This document shows, in pieces, positions 24,312 to 33,602 of a stretch of DNA of 64,000 bases. This DNA is from Desulfofundulus kuznetsovii DSM 6115 (GTDB taxonomy: Bacteria; Bacillota; Desulfotomaculia; Desulfotomaculales; Desulfovirgulaceae), in NCBI RefSeq assembly GCF_000214705.1, contig NC_015573.1:2008911-2072910 (forward strand), in the 5' to 3' direction. The notes below the pieces were generated by a model, which did not search any database, was not told the DNA's origin, and worked only from the letters and a program-made list of their open reading frames with translations. A program made the translations under genes and the position numbers. The first letter of the stretch is position 1; the number at the start of each line of letters is the position of its first letter.

Positions 24312-26111
24312 TTACTTTGCTTTTACTTGCGGTGGCAGGTGAACCCGGATATGCAGCTCCTTCAACTGCTCCGGGGAAACCTCCCCGGGCGCATGGGTCA
24401 TCAGGTCGGTGGCGCTTTGGGTTTTGGGGAAGGCAATCACGTCCCGGATGGTTTTCTTTCCGGCCATGAGCATGACCAGCCGGTCAAAACCAAAGGCAAT
24501 GCCGCCGTGGGGTGGCGTACCGTATTCAAAGGCTTCCAGCATAAACCCGAACTTTTCCCGGGCCTCTTCGGGGCTCAGCCCGATCGCGGCAAACATCTGC
24601 TCCTGCACGTCCCGGCGGTGAATACGGATACTGCCCCCTCCCACCTCCGTGCCGTTAAGAACCAGGTCGTAAGCCCGGGCACGCACCCGCCCCGGGTCCG
24701 TCTCCAGGAGGGGGATATCCTCTTCCCGGGGGGAAGTGAAGGGGTGATGGACGGCGACGAAACGTTTTTCCTCCTCGTCGTATTCCAGGAGGGGAAAATC
24801 CACCACCCAGAGGAAGTTAAAGGTATCCTCGGGGATCAGGTCCAGGTGCCGGGCCAGCTGCAGGCGTAACGCCCCCAGGGAAGCGGCCACCACCGCCGGC
24901 TGATCCGCCACGAAAAGCAGCAGGTCCCCCGGTTCGGCTTCCAAACGTTTTAAGATGGCCTCAATTTCCTCACCGGTAAAAAACTTGGCAATAGGCGATT
25001 TTACGCCTTCCGGGGTAACAAAAAAGTAAGCCAGGCCCCGGGCACGGTAATTGGCCACAAAGGCGGTTAGATCGTCAATATCCTTGCGGCTGAAATGAGC
25101 GCAGCCTTTGGCGTTAATCCCCTTTACCCGCCCGCCGGCCGCTACCGCCGAGGCAAAAACCTTGAAGCCGCACCCGGCCACGATGTCGGTAACGTCCCTC
25201 AATTCCATCCCAAAGCGCGTGTCGGGCTTGTCGGTGCCAAAACGATCCACGGCTTCCTGATAGGACAGCCGGGGAAATGGCCGGGGCACCTCCACCCCGA
25301 TGGTTTCCCGGAACAGGTAAGCCATCATTTCTTCCATCAGTTCCAGGATATCGTCCACATCCACAAAGGACATCTCAATGTCGATCTGGGTGAACTCGGG
25401 CTGGCGGTCGGCCCTCAAATCTTCGTCCCGGAAACAGCGGGTGATCTGGAAATACCGCTCCATGCCGGCCACCATCAGGATCTGCTTGAAAAGCTGGGGG
25501 GACTGGGGAAGGGCATAAAAGCGCCCCGGGTTTAAACGGCTGGGTACCAGGAAATCCCGGGCACCCTCGGGAGTGCTCCGGGTAAGCATGGGAGTTTCAA
25601 TCTCCAGAAAACCATGCATATCCAGAAAATCCCGCACCACCTTGGCCGCCCGGTGCCTTAAAATGAGGGCCTGCTGCATTTCCGGCCGTCTCAGATCCAG
25701 GTAACGGTAGCGCAGGCGCACGTTTTCATCCACATCCACCCCGTCCTCAATGTAGAAGGGCGGGGTTTTGGCCGGGTTTAAAATGCGCATGTCCCGGGCC
25801 ACCACCTCAATTTCACCGGTGGCCAGGTTTGGGTTTTCCGTGCCGGCCGGGCGGGCCTCCACCTGCCCGACCACAGCCAGGACGTACTCACTGCGTACGG
25901 CCCCGGCTTTTGAAAAAGCCCGACCGGCCCGGTCCGGGCTGAAGACCACCTGTACCAGGCCGGAACGGTCCCGCAGGTCAATAAAGATCAGGCCCCCGTG
26001 ATCCCGGCGGCGCTGTACCCAGCCCATCAATACCACTGTCTGGCCGGCGTGCTCACGGCGCAGCAGGCCGCAGTGATGGGTACGTTTCAAACCTTGCATC
26101 GTATCGATCAT
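24312..26111 (-). CDS. aspS: Aspartyl-tRNA synthetase
   Basis: A 599-residue class IIb synthetase. N-terminal OB-fold anticodon-binding domain ([39 protein letters not shown]), catalytic core with [34 protein letters not shown] and [20 protein letters not shown], the bacterial GAD insertion, and motif 3 [15 protein letters not shown]. The start at [12 protein letters not shown] matches the family; frame upstream of it is the antisense-free overlap with hisS and is not coding. It follows hisS by 16 bases, the standard hisS-aspS operon of Firmicutes. It may be the non-discriminating AspRS type; this cannot be decided here. Confidence 0.97.
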   Translation of the reverse strand: MIDTMQGLKRTHHCGLLRREHAGQTVVLMGWVQRRRDHGGLIFIDLRDRSGLVQVVFSPDRAGRAFSKAGAVRSEYVLAVVGQVEARPAGTENPNLATGEIEVVARDMRILNPAKTPPFYIEDGVDVDENVRLRYRYLDLRRPEMQQALILRHRAAKVVRDFLDMHGFLEIETPMLTRSTPEGARDFLVPSRLNPGRFYALPQSPQLFKQILMVAGMERYFQITRCFRDEDLRADRQPEFTQIDIEMSFVDVDDILELMEEMMAYLFRETIGVEVPRPFPRLSYQEAVDRFGTDKPDTRFGMELRDVTDIVAGCGFKVFASAVAAGGRVKGINAKGCAHFSRKDIDDLTAFVANYRARGLAYFFVTPEGVKSPIAKFFTGEEIEAILKRLEAEPGDLLLFVADQPAVVAASLGALRLQLARHLDLIPEDTFNFLWVVDFPLLEYDEEEKRFVAVHHPFTSPREEDIPLLETDPGRVRARAYDLVLNGTEVGGGSIRIHRRDVQEQMFAAIGLSPEEAREKFGFMLEAFEYGTPPHGGIAFGFDRLVMLMAGKKTIRDVIAFPKTQSATDLMTHAPGEVSPEQLKELHIRVHLPPQVKAK

Positions 26112-26127
26112 GCCACCATGCTCCCCT

Positions 26128-27411
26128 TTAGCTATACTGTAACTTGACTTCAGAACAACGTTGTTTGATCTCTTCCGCCAGGCGGTCCAGAGGCACCTCT
26201 TCCTGGTTGCCCGTGGCCATATCCCGCAGGGCGACCACTCCGCGCTCAAGCTCGTCGCTCCCCAGGATGGCCACCAGACCGACCTCCAGTCTGCCGGCAT
26301 ATTTCATCTGGGCCTTTAAGCTCCGCCCCAGGTAATCCCTGTCGGCCGCCAGCCCTTCCCGCCGCAGTTTCTGAACCAGGACCAGAGCCCGGTCCCGGGC
26401 CGCCGCGTCGGCCGTAGCCAGGAAAACATCGAGTTTCGGGGGCCGGGGAAAGGCGACACCCTGCTGCTCCATGGTGAGAAGGATGCGCTCCAGGCCCAGG
26501 GCAAAGCCAATCCCGGGGATGTCGGAGCCGCCGCATTCTTCCACCAGGCCGTTATAGCGTCCCCCGCCGCCAATGGAGTTCTGGGCCCCAATGCCCCGGG
26601 CGATAATCTCAAAGGCCGTATGGGTATAATAGTCCAGCCCCCGCACCAGGCTGCGGTCCACCGTGTAGGCAACCCACAGATTGTCCAGGTGCTTTAACAC
26701 CGCCTGAAAATGATCGCCGCACCCCGGGCAGAGATGGTCCAAAGAAGTGGGAGCTCCCTGCCCCGCCTCACGGCATCGTTCCTCCTTGCAGTCCAGGATG
26801 CGCAGGGGATTGCGCTCCAGGCGGTCCCGGCAATTGGGACACAGCCTGTCCAGCCGGGCCCGGAAAAAATCCTGCAGTTTTTCCCGCAGCACCGGCCGGC
26901 AGCGGGGGCAACCCACACTGTTGATATGCAGTTCCAGGTCCCTTAAACCCAACCGGGCATAAAGGTCCATGGCCATGGCCACCACCTCGGCATCCAGCGC
27001 CGGGTCGTGGGAGCCCAGAACTTCCACCCCAAGCTGGTGGAACTGGCGGTAACGCCCCGCCTGGGGGCGGTCATAACGAAACATGGGGCCGATGTAGTAG
27101 AGCTTTACCGGCTGGGGGCCGGCATAGAGTTTGTTTTCCAGGTAGGCCCGCACAACCGCGGCGGTGCCCTCGGGCCTTAAAGTGATACTGCGCCCCCCCC
27201 GGTCCCGGAAGGTGTACATTTCCTTCTGAACAATATCGGTGGTCTCACCCACACCCCGCTCAAAGAGCTCCGTATGCTCGAAAATGGGCGTGCGGATCTC
27301 CGAATACCCGTACTCCCGGCAGAGACGGCGGATCACCTGCTCCAGATACTGCCACTTTTCAACCTCACCGGGTAATATATCGCTGGTTCCCCGGGGTCGG
27401 GTGGTCAACAT
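26128..27411 (-). CDS. hisS: Histidyl-tRNA synthetase
   Basis: A 427-residue class IIa synthetase. Seen: [20 protein letters not shown], motif 2 region [20 protein letters not shown], the histidine-specific [14 protein letters not shown] and the motif 3 region [12 protein letters not shown], with a C-terminal anticodon-binding domain. A four-cysteine insertion ([16 protein letters not shown]) is present, as in many Firmicute enzymes. Start ATG 27411 has GGAGGGGAAGCC. It is transcribed from a clear promoter 100 bases upstream, with a hairpin in the leader. Confidence 0.97.
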   Translation of the reverse strand: MLTTRPRGTSDILPGEVEKWQYLEQVIRRLCREYGYSEIRTPIFEHTELFERGVGETTDIVQKEMYTFRDRGGRSITLRPEGTAAVVRAYLENKLYAGPQPVKLYYIGPMFRYDRPQAGRYRQFHQLGVEVLGSHDPALDAEVVAMAMDLYARLGLRDLELHINSVGCPRCRPVLREKLQDFFRARLDRLCPNCRDRLERNPLRILDCKEERCREAGQGAPTSLDHLCPGCGDHFQAVLKHLDNLWVAYTVDRSLVRGLDYYTHTAFEIIARGIGAQNSIGGGGRYNGLVEECGGSDIPGIGFALGLERILLTMEQQGVAFPRPPKLDVFLATADAAARDRALVLVQKLRREGLAADRDYLGRSLKAQMKYAGRLEVGLVAILGSDELERGVVALRDMATGNQEEVPLDRLAEEIKQRCSEVKLQYS

Positions 27412-27462
27412 GGCTTCCCCTCCCAAACACTGTGTTTTGCTTAAAACCAAAAACAGAATAAA

Positions 27463-27539
27463 CTCCCGCCCAGCCGGGACGGGAGCATTTCCCGTAACTT
27501 TCTGCCCTTCATTGTATGCAAAAGGAAAAGTTTTGTCAA
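27463..27539 (-). promoter_or_regulatory. hisS-aspS promoter and leader hairpin
   Basis: TTGACA (27534-27539) and TACAAT (27511-27516) are 17 bases apart on the minus strand. In the leader, CTCCCG-CCC pairs with GGG-CGGGAG (27463-27485), followed by a T-rich stretch. The hairpin looks like a weak terminator and could serve attenuation, but T-box specifier and antiterminator sequences were not found. Confidence 0.7.
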
Positions 27540-27541
27540 CT

Positions 27542-28348
27542 TTATTCAAGGCGGTCAATTAATTCGTTCATGGCCCGGGTATATTGATCTGCAATATCAA
27601 AGGACAAAAAATTTGTCGCGCCACGCAGTTGCCGCAATTCCGGATGCTCGGGCAGCACGCCCGCCAGGGGCAGCCCTAAATTGGCAGCCGCCTCCTCGGG
27701 GGACTCGTCCACCACGGAAGGCATGCGGTTATACACAAGCTGAAAATGATCTGTCTTCACGCCGGCTTCCCGCAGGCGTTCCAGAACTTCAGCCACATGC
27801 TGAATATGATAGTGATAGCCGTCTTCCACCAGAAGAACGATATCCACCATGGACAAAATACGCAAAATGTACTCCCGGACGCCCGAACGGGTATCAAAAA
27901 TAACCACTTCATAGGGCAGGCTTCTCAAGTGGGTGACCACTACTTCCACCATTCCCGCCGCCTGTCCAGGAAAATCCACGGGGCTGGTGGCCAGAACGTC
28001 CAGCCCGGTATAGTGGCGCTGGATATAAGAAGTTATCTCCTCCGGAGAAAAACGCAGCTCAAAATAGGGCCGGCCGCTTTTTATTTGCCTGTCAATTTCC
28101 TGGAGCCACTGACCCAGGTTTGGCTCGGGTGACAGTCCCAGAGCCCGGGTCACCTGACCGCCCCCCAAAACCATATCCACCAGCAGGGTTTTCTTCCCCC
28201 GCAGGTGAAAAGCCCCGGCCAGTTCCCGGGCCACCACGGTTTTGCCACTTCCTTCTCTAGCGCCGTATACGGCAATCTTTTTTTGTGCCAATGACCGCAC
28301 CTCCGAAAAAATCTCTTGTGAAATTAATTTTTCTCTCACTATATTCAA
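27542..28348 (-). CDS. ParA/MinD-like P-loop ATPase
   Basis: A 268-residue ATPase of the SIMIBI class. The P-loop is [10 protein letters not shown] (residues 28-37); it lacks the second signature lysine of MinD/ParA (KGGxGKT), so it may be a CpaE-like or divergent member. [17 protein letters not shown] and VIFDTRSG follow at the switch positions. Its start overlaps the stop of the acetyl-CoA-synthetase-like gene (ATGA), so the two are translationally coupled. Positioning or sequestration of a partner is a family-level guess; no membrane-targeting helix is evident at the C-terminus. Confidence 0.75.
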   Translation of the reverse strand: MNIVREKLISQEIFSEVRSLAQKKIAVYGAREGSGKTVVARELAGAFHLRGKKTLLVDMVLGGGQVTRALGLSPEPNLGQWLQEIDRQIKSGRPYFELRFSPEEITSYIQRHYTGLDVLATSPVDFPGQAAGMVEVVVTHLRSLPYEVVIFDTRSGVREYILRILSMVDIVLLVEDGYHYHIQHVAEVLERLREAGVKTDHFQLVYNRMPSVVDESPEEAAANLGLPLAGVLPEHPELRQLRGATNFLSFDIADQYTRAMNELIDRLE

Positions 28349-30036
28349 AAATCCTGCCTAAAAAGCACCCATTCCCGCAGTACCCGGCGATCCACCCGGC
28401 CGTCCCTGGTCAGGGGGATGGATTCCTTGACTTCAAACTCCCGGGGGGCGGCGTGGGCCGCCAGGCCCGTCTTGACAAACTCACGCAGTTCCGCGGCCAG
28501 CTCGTCTGACCAGGTATAACCGGGATTGAGGACAATAAAGGCCTTGACGATTTCCCCCCGCAATTTGTCGGGCTTTCCGGCCACCCCGGCCCGGGCCACT
28601 GCCGGGTGTTCCTCCAGTTTACTTTCCACCTCCGCGGGGCCTACCCGCTCACCGGAGGTATTGATTACACCGTCCAGGCGTCCCTGGAAATAGAAGTAGC
28701 CATCCTCATCCCTGTATGCAGCGTCACCGGAAATAAACCAGGGTTTGTGACGGAAATATTCCTCGTAACGCGCCGGGTCATTCCACACCGCCCGGATCTG
28801 GGCCGGCCAACCGGCACGGATGGCCAGGTTGCCGATCCTGCCCGGGGGCAACTCCCGGCCTTCATCGTCCACCACGGCCGCTTCAATCCCCGGGAAGGGA
28901 AGGCCAATGGAGCCAATCTTGATAGGCATGCAGCGGTAATTGCAAATCATGTTCATGCCCGTTTCGCTCATCCACCAGGTGTCGTAGATGGGCTGCCCCA
29001 GCTTGGCCAGGCTCCATTCCATGACCTCTTCCGTGAGGGGTTCACCCACACTCAAAATGTGGCGCAGGCGGCTTAAGTCGTACCGGGACAAGAGCTCATC
29101 GCCGCCGGACATGATCATGCGGAAGGCCGTGGGGGCGCTGTACCACACCGACACCCGGTATTTGGCCAGGGTGGCGCACCAGTCTTCGGCATTAAACCGG
29201 CCCCCCCGCACCACCACCGGAATCCCCAGCAACCAGGGGGCCAGGAAGCCGTAGGCAATACCGGTGATCCAGCCCGGATCCGCGGTACACCAGTAAACGT
29301 CGCCGGGCCGCAGGTCGTGCACCCAGCGGGCGGTAATCAAAAGGCCGACCATGATGTTGTGCACGTGTACCAGGCCCCGGGCCTTGCCGTCCGCCCCGGA
29401 TGCGTAAAGGATAAATAAAGGATGCTCCCGGCCCACCCATTCCATGGGGGGCGTTTCCGTGACCAGGGAAATTTCCCTGTGCCAGTCCAGCGTACCGGCC
29501 GGGACGTTTTCCCCCACCACAAAAACGTGCTTTAAAGCCGGCAACTGATCCAGGGGCAGGCGGGGATAAAGTTCGGGTGTAGTTACCACGGCCACCGCCC
29601 CGCAGTCCCCCAGGCGGTCCTTCAGGGCTTCAGCCATAAAGGCCTCAAAGAGGGGCACAACCACCACGCCCAGCCGGGCGGCCCCCAAAAAGCTGATATA
29701 GAGCTCCGGGCTGCGGGGCATAAAAATACCCAGCCGGTCACCCTTTTGCAGGCCGTATTTTTTTAAAACCGCGGCAAACCGGGCCGTCTCCCTCTGCAGG
29801 CGACCGAAGGTATACTCTTCCTGTTTTTCTCCTGATTCGAAATAAAGGGCAACCTGCTGCTCCAACCCCTTTTCTTCCACCTGCCGGTCCACAGCCTCAT
29901 AAACAACATTGACCCGTCCGGTGGTGTACCAGCTGAACTCGGGTTCCACACTGGCAAAGTCAAACTCTTTCCGCGCCCGCACGTAATCTTTCAAATTGTG
30001 TTCGCCCGGCCGGGCGGGAATGATTTTCCCTCTCAT
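28345..30036 (-). CDS. Acetyl-CoA-synthetase-like protein with altered catalytic motifs
   Basis: A 563-residue member of the AcsA/ANL adenylating family by length and overall sequence (PEFSWYTTGRVNVVYEAVDR, CTADPGWITGIAYGFLAPWL, YDTWWMSETGMNM, GDAAYRDEDGYFYFQGRLDG). Key positions differ from active enzymes: the P-loop reads YASGADGKARG instead of YTSGTTGKPKG (211-221), VIKTSGYRIG reads VINTSGERVG, and the C-terminal PxTRSGKIMRR reads PLTRDGRVDRR with Arg547 in place of the adenylation lysine. Adenylate formation is therefore doubtful; thioesterification, binding or regulation are alternatives. It is coupled to a ParA-like ATPase downstream. Confidence 0.85.
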   Translation of the reverse strand: MRGKIIPARPGEHNLKDYVRARKEFDFASVEPEFSWYTTGRVNVVYEAVDRQVEEKGLEQQVALYFESGEKQEEYTFGRLQRETARFAAVLKKYGLQKGDRLGIFMPRSPELYISFLGAARLGVVVVPLFEAFMAEALKDRLGDCGAVAVVTTPELYPRLPLDQLPALKHVFVVGENVPAGTLDWHREISLVTETPPMEWVGREHPLFILYASGADGKARGLVHVHNIMVGLLITARWVHDLRPGDVYWCTADPGWITGIAYGFLAPWLLGIPVVVRGGRFNAEDWCATLAKYRVSVWYSAPTAFRMIMSGGDELLSRYDLSRLRHILSVGEPLTEEVMEWSLAKLGQPIYDTWWMSETGMNMICNYRCMPIKIGSIGLPFPGIEAAVVDDEGRELPPGRIGNLAIRAGWPAQIRAVWNDPARYEEYFRHKPWFISGDAAYRDEDGYFYFQGRLDGVINTSGERVGPAEVESKLEEHPAVARAGVAGKPDKLRGEIVKAFIVLNPGYTWSDELAAELREFVKTGLAAHAAPREFEVKESIPLTRDGRVDRRVLREWVLFRQDF

Positions 30037-30160
30037 GAAATGTCCCCTCCCCCATCATTTTTTGGACATCAGCGCATTTACCCTTGTTTATTTCGCCCTC
30101 CTGTCTGAATTTTCCTGCATGCTGCAATATTTAATCAAAGGGTTCTGTAATTAAAGCAAT

Positions 30161-30193
30161 CAAAAAGATAAAGGCCGGAACATTTCCGGCCAT
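30161..30193 (-). terminator. Rho-independent terminator after the MBL hydrolase gene
   Basis: GGCCGGAA pairs with TTCCGGCC across a three-base loop (30173-30191), then TTTATCTTTTT on the minus strand. Confidence 0.9.
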
Positions 30194-30196
30194 TGG

Positions 30197-30829
30197 TTAC
30201 CACCGTCCGTTCAGGAAGGGATTGTACCTGGCTTCTTCACCAATAGTGGAGGCCGGCCCGTGGCCGGGGAGCACTTTGGTTTCCGGCGGGTAGCACAGGA
30301 GTTTTTCTTTAATCGATTTGATCAACTGCTGGTGGCTGCCCCCCGGAAAGTCGGAACGGCCCACTGAACCGGCAAAAAGGGTGTCCCCGGTAATGAGGCT
30401 GTCCCCCACCTCCAGGCATATGCCGCCGGGAGTGTGGCCGGGGGTATGTATAACCCGCAGGGTTTGCTTGCCTACGTTAATCACATCTCCGTCCTCTAAA
30501 AGGCGGTCCGCCGGGGAATAACTGATGGACAGGCCCATATAGAGGGAAAGGTTGCTGCCGGCGCTGGTAAGCATGTGGGCATCATCCCGGTGGATGAGCA
30601 CCTCGGCCCCCGTGGCCTCTTTAACCTGTCCCAGGGCACCGATGTGATCCACGTGGCCGTGGGTTAAAATGATGTAGCGGCATTTCAGGTCCAATTGTTC
30701 CAGGCGGCGTAAAATGCGGCCCCCCTCGGCCCCGGGATCCACCACGGCGGCTTCCTTGGTCTCCGGACAACCGATGATGTAACAGTTGGCTTCCATAGAC
30801 CCTACGGGAAATCCCTCTAAAATCAACAA
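30197..30829 (-). CDS. MBL-fold hydrolase, glyoxalase-II-like (YcbL type)
   Basis: A 210-residue metallo-beta-lactamase-fold enzyme. Metal ligands are in LTHGHVDHIGA, HTPGHTPGGICL, ITGDTLFAGSVGRSDFPGG and VLPGHGPASTIGEE. The short C-terminus lacks the substrate-binding helical domain of glyoxalase II, which fits the YcbL/type-II group. Substrate unknown; thioester hydrolysis is likely. Start is TTG (30829 or 30826) with GGGAGGT. It lies 37 bases after dtd and shares its promoter; dtd and a hydrolase of this type are commonly neighbours in Firmicutes. Confidence 0.88.
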   Translation of the reverse strand: MLILEGFPVGSMEANCYIIGCPETKEAAVVDPGAEGGRILRRLEQLDLKCRYIILTHGHVDHIGALGQVKEATGAEVLIHRDDAHMLTSAGSNLSLYMGLSISYSPADRLLEDGDVINVGKQTLRVIHTPGHTPGGICLEVGDSLITGDTLFAGSVGRSDFPGGSHQQLIKSIKEKLLCYPPETKVLPGHGPASTIGEEARYNPFLNGRW

Positions 30830-30866
30830 GCATACCTCCCCATTTTCTTTGATTAACGTAGCTCCA

Positions 30867-31316
30867 CTAGAATTCCTTCTTACTGTCCAGGAGCATGGTC
30901 ACAGGGCCGTCGTTGATGATCTCCACCTGCATGTAGGCGCCAAAGACGCCGGTGGCCACTGCCAGGCCCTCTTCCCGCAGCAGGCGGACAAAAAGCTCGT
31001 AGAGCTCCCGGGCCTGTTCCGGCCTGGCGGCCCGGTCAAAACCGGGCCTCCTGCCCTGCCGGCAGTCGCCGAAAAGGGTGAACTGGGAGACCACCAGCAC
31101 TTCACCCCCGGTGTCCAGCACCGAGCGGTTCATTTTGCCCTGTTCGTCCTCAAAAATGCGTAAACGGGCCACTTTTTGCGCCAGGTAACGGGCATCACCG
31201 GCGTCATCTTCCCGCCCGACCCCCAGCAGCACCACGAGCCCGGGCCCAATAACCGCCACCCGTTCCCCGTCAACCGTGACCGAACCCCTGGCTACCCGCT
31301 GTACTACCGCCCGCAT
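30867..31316 (-). CDS. dtd: D-aminoacyl-tRNA deacylase
   Basis: A 149-residue enzyme that removes D-amino acids (and glycine from tRNA-Ala) from mischarged tRNA. Both signature motifs are present: [17 protein letters not shown] and the C-terminal [15 protein letters not shown] with the cis-Gly-Pro. It starts at ATG 31316 ([18 protein letters not shown]) behind GAGGGATT. First gene of a two-gene transcript with the MBL hydrolase, driven by the promoter at 31484-31513. Confidence 0.96.
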   Translation of the reverse strand: MRAVVQRVARGSVTVDGERVAVIGPGLVVLLGVGREDDAGDARYLAQKVARLRIFEDEQGKMNRSVLDTGGEVLVVSQFTLFGDCRQGRRPGFDRAARPEQARELYELFVRLLREEGLAVATGVFGAYMQVEIINDGPVTMLLDSKKEF

Positions 31317-31483
31317 GACCAATCCCTCTTTTAGCTGTAGCCACTCCCCGCGAACTATAGAAAGTCAAAGGACCGGTTGGACAAACCACCGGCTCCGAAC
31401 CTGAATTTTGCTGCGTTCCGTGCGCCAGAAACCAGCCTGTATTGCCACCGGAATTCCGTCTTCCGGCGGTCTCGTACAGGTAA

Positions 31484-31513
31484 ACTATAACAACGAGATA
31501 TAATCGTTGTCAA
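31484..31513 (-). promoter_or_regulatory. Promoter upstream of dtd
   Basis: TTGACA (31508-31513) and TATAGT (31484-31489) are 18 bases apart on the minus strand, leaving a leader of about 165 bases before dtd. Confidence 0.65.
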
Positions 31514-31593
31514 GGATTCTTCCAAGTCGCTCAATAATTTACGAATACCGCTAACCTGTTTCCCCGCAAAGCCAGGACCATCAGACCTTCTTT

Positions 31594-32385
31594 CTACCGC
31601 GCGAACTTCCCCAGAAGCGCCTGCAGGAAACCTTTTCTGCCGGTTCGCACCTTCCTGGCCGTCTCCAAAGGAATGGCCTGTCCCTCCAGCACCCGCCGGG
31701 AGTTGTCCACCAGTTTTCGGGCTGCATCAACCCCCAGCCGGCGCTCCACCTCCGCAAGGGCAGGGGAGAGCACGGGAGTGCGCCCGATAGAGGAATGGGC
31801 ATCGGAAGCCACAAAGTGGGCCAGACCGCACTCCAGGAAATAAAAGGCCATTCTGGCTGCTTCCCGCCCGAACCTCCCGGTCAGGCTGCCCGCGGTAACC
31901 TGGGCCGGCACACCCCGGGAAACCAGGGCCTGCAGCAGGTCCGGGCGGCGGCAGAAAGAGGCGTTCCTTTCCGGGTGGGCAATGATGGGCGTAACCCCCT
32001 GGAGCTGCAGCTCGTAGAGCACCCGCTCCGTATAAGGAGGCACAAAAGCGGCCGGCAGTTCCACCAGCAAATAGCGACCCCCGTCGTTTAAGGTGAGCAG
32101 TTCCCCCCGGGCCAGGCGTTCCGGCAGGTCCGGTTCCAGGCGGTACTCGGCGCCCGGCAATATTTTCAGGGGAATCTGGTATTTATCCAAATGGTTGTTC
32201 AACTGCTCTACAGCACTGAGAATTGTCGTCCGGTCCGTGCGGTAATGATCTCCGGTGACGTGGGGTGTGGCTACCAGGGAAACGATCCCGTCCTCCACCG
32301 CCAGCCAGGCCATGGACAAAGCCTCGCCCAAATCCGGCGCGCCGTCGTCAAGGCCGGGCAAAATATGCGCGTGCAGGTCAATCAT
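31594..32385 (-). CDS. CpsB/YwqE-type PHP-domain tyrosine-protein phosphatase
   Basis: A 263-residue PHP-fold phosphatase. Metal ligands are visible in MIDLHAHILPGLDDGA, LVATPHVTGDHY, PGAEYRL, IIAHPERNASF and FVASDAHSS. This family dephosphorylates the BY-kinases that control capsule and exopolysaccharide export, consistent with glycosyltransferase genes near the window end. Its ATG overlaps the stop of a 51-codon galE remnant by four bases, so a disrupted polysaccharide operon once ran through here. Full length. Confidence 0.9.
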   Translation of the reverse strand: MIDLHAHILPGLDDGAPDLGEALSMAWLAVEDGIVSLVATPHVTGDHYRTDRTTILSAVEQLNNHLDKYQIPLKILPGAEYRLEPDLPERLARGELLTLNDGGRYLLVELPAAFVPPYTERVLYELQLQGVTPIIAHPERNASFCRRPDLLQALVSRGVPAQVTAGSLTGRFGREAARMAFYFLECGLAHFVASDAHSSIGRTPVLSPALAEVERRLGVDAARKLVDNSRRVLEGQAIPLETARKVRTGRKGFLQALLGKFAR

Positions 32386-32537
32386 AAAAACCTACCTCCG
32401 GCACTGGGTGAACAACAAGTCCCATCTCCATAACCTTCCGGGTGACGCCGGTACCACTCCCAGGCCGTGTGGACGATGGAATCCAGGTCCGTGTGGCTGC
32501 CGGTGTAGCCGGCCCCGCCGGTAACCAGAACGTGCAT
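32382..32537 (-). pseudogene. In-frame miniature of galE: N-terminus joined to C-terminus
   Basis: An open frame of 51 codons. It starts MHVLVTGGAGYTGSHT, the NAD-binding start of UDP-glucose 4-epimerase, and jumps directly to DLDSIVHTAWEWYRRHPEGY, which matches the C-terminal end of the galE copy at 53871-54536 ([20 protein letters not shown]). About 270 residues are missing, yet the frame is kept and its stop overlaps the start of the cpsB-like gene. It cannot be an active epimerase. Confidence 0.85.
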
Positions 32538-32546
32538 AATAAGCCC

Positions 32547-32680
32547 CCCTTTTGTCCATTTTACCCAATTCCCGGTAAAGTTGTTCTTCTTCCTCGCGGT
32601 TCAGCTTCAGGTAAGTCTCGAAAAAGACGGCCAGCAACTCCATCCGCGCCGGGTCCAGTTTCATCCGGGCCAGCATGCTA
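32547..32680 (-). pseudogene. Fragment of an Rpn/YhgA-type nuclease gene
   Basis: About 134 bases closely matching 53389-53521, encoding MKLDPARMELLAVFFETYL and LNREEEEQLYRELGKMDKR. Both ends break abruptly into galE sequence. Only the middle of the gene is present. Confidence 0.85.
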
Positions 32681-32734
32681 TTTAGCCCCCTAATCCGGTT
32701 GGAGAATCCGTGTTAAGGTTGTACAATCAGGTTA

Positions 32735-32983
<249 letters not shown>

Positions 32984-33385
32984 CTAATTTCTTTCCTGGC
33001 AGCGCCCCTTTCTCCTTCTTACGTACTGCAGGGCCAACTCCCAGTATTCGGCCAGAGCTTTCCTTTCTTCCCCGGTGAGGCCTGACACCTGCCTGAGAAG
33101 ATCGACAAAAAGGGGATCGACGGCAACTGCCCGTAGTTTCTCATCCAGAAGCGGGCCTTTCTCGCGCTCACCCAGGTGAGGCTGATCACTGCGCCCCAGG
33201 AGATAGTCAGTGGACACACCAAAAAAGTCCGCCAGGCGTATAAGCGACTGGTGATCCGGCGAACGCTTGTTTTTCTCGTACATGGCAATGGTGCTCTGCC
33301 CCATATCCAACAGGCGGGCAAGCTCCGCCTGGGATAATCCTCTTTGATTGCGTAAATAGGCCAGCCTTTCGCCAAAAGAAGGCAT
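32984..33385 (-). CDS. XRE-family transcriptional regulator
   Basis: A 133-residue regulator with an N-terminal Cro/C1 helix-turn-helix (FGERLAYLRNQRGLSQAELA, MGQSTIAMYEKNKRSP, SLIRLADFFGVSTDYLLGRS) and a C-terminal helical segment (~80-133) seen in phage- and sporulation-type regulators. A TCACA...TGTGA inverted pair (33399-33421) lies just upstream and may be its operator. The target is unknown; it stands beside rearranged DNA. Confidence 0.88.
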   Translation of the reverse strand: MPSFGERLAYLRNQRGLSQAELARLLDMGQSTIAMYEKNKRSPDHQSLIRLADFFGVSTDYLLGRSDQPHLGEREKGPLLDEKLRAVAVDPLFVDLLRQVSGLTGEERKALAEYWELALQYVRRRKGRCQERN

Positions 33386-33602
33386 GGGGTCACCTCGCTC
33401 ACATCATAACACGCTTTGTGATAATGGGAAAATCGTAAGGCCTTCCCCTTGCTGCCGGCCGGCCATCACGGAGCTCGATGTCCATTAGTAAAGCGCCCTG
33501 CCAGGTGATGTATCCCGCGAAAGGAATTTTTATCCCCTGTTTTACCCGGGGGAAGATCTCAGCCGCCGAGATAACCTGCCTTCTTCAAGGGTAGGGAGGA
33601 AA
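33386..33602. other. Intergenic region between the XRE gene and the SLH gene
   Basis: About 215 bases without a gene. It holds the XRE promoter region and GC-rich inverted sequence near 33450-33475. No known riboswitch core was recognised. Confidence 0.4.
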
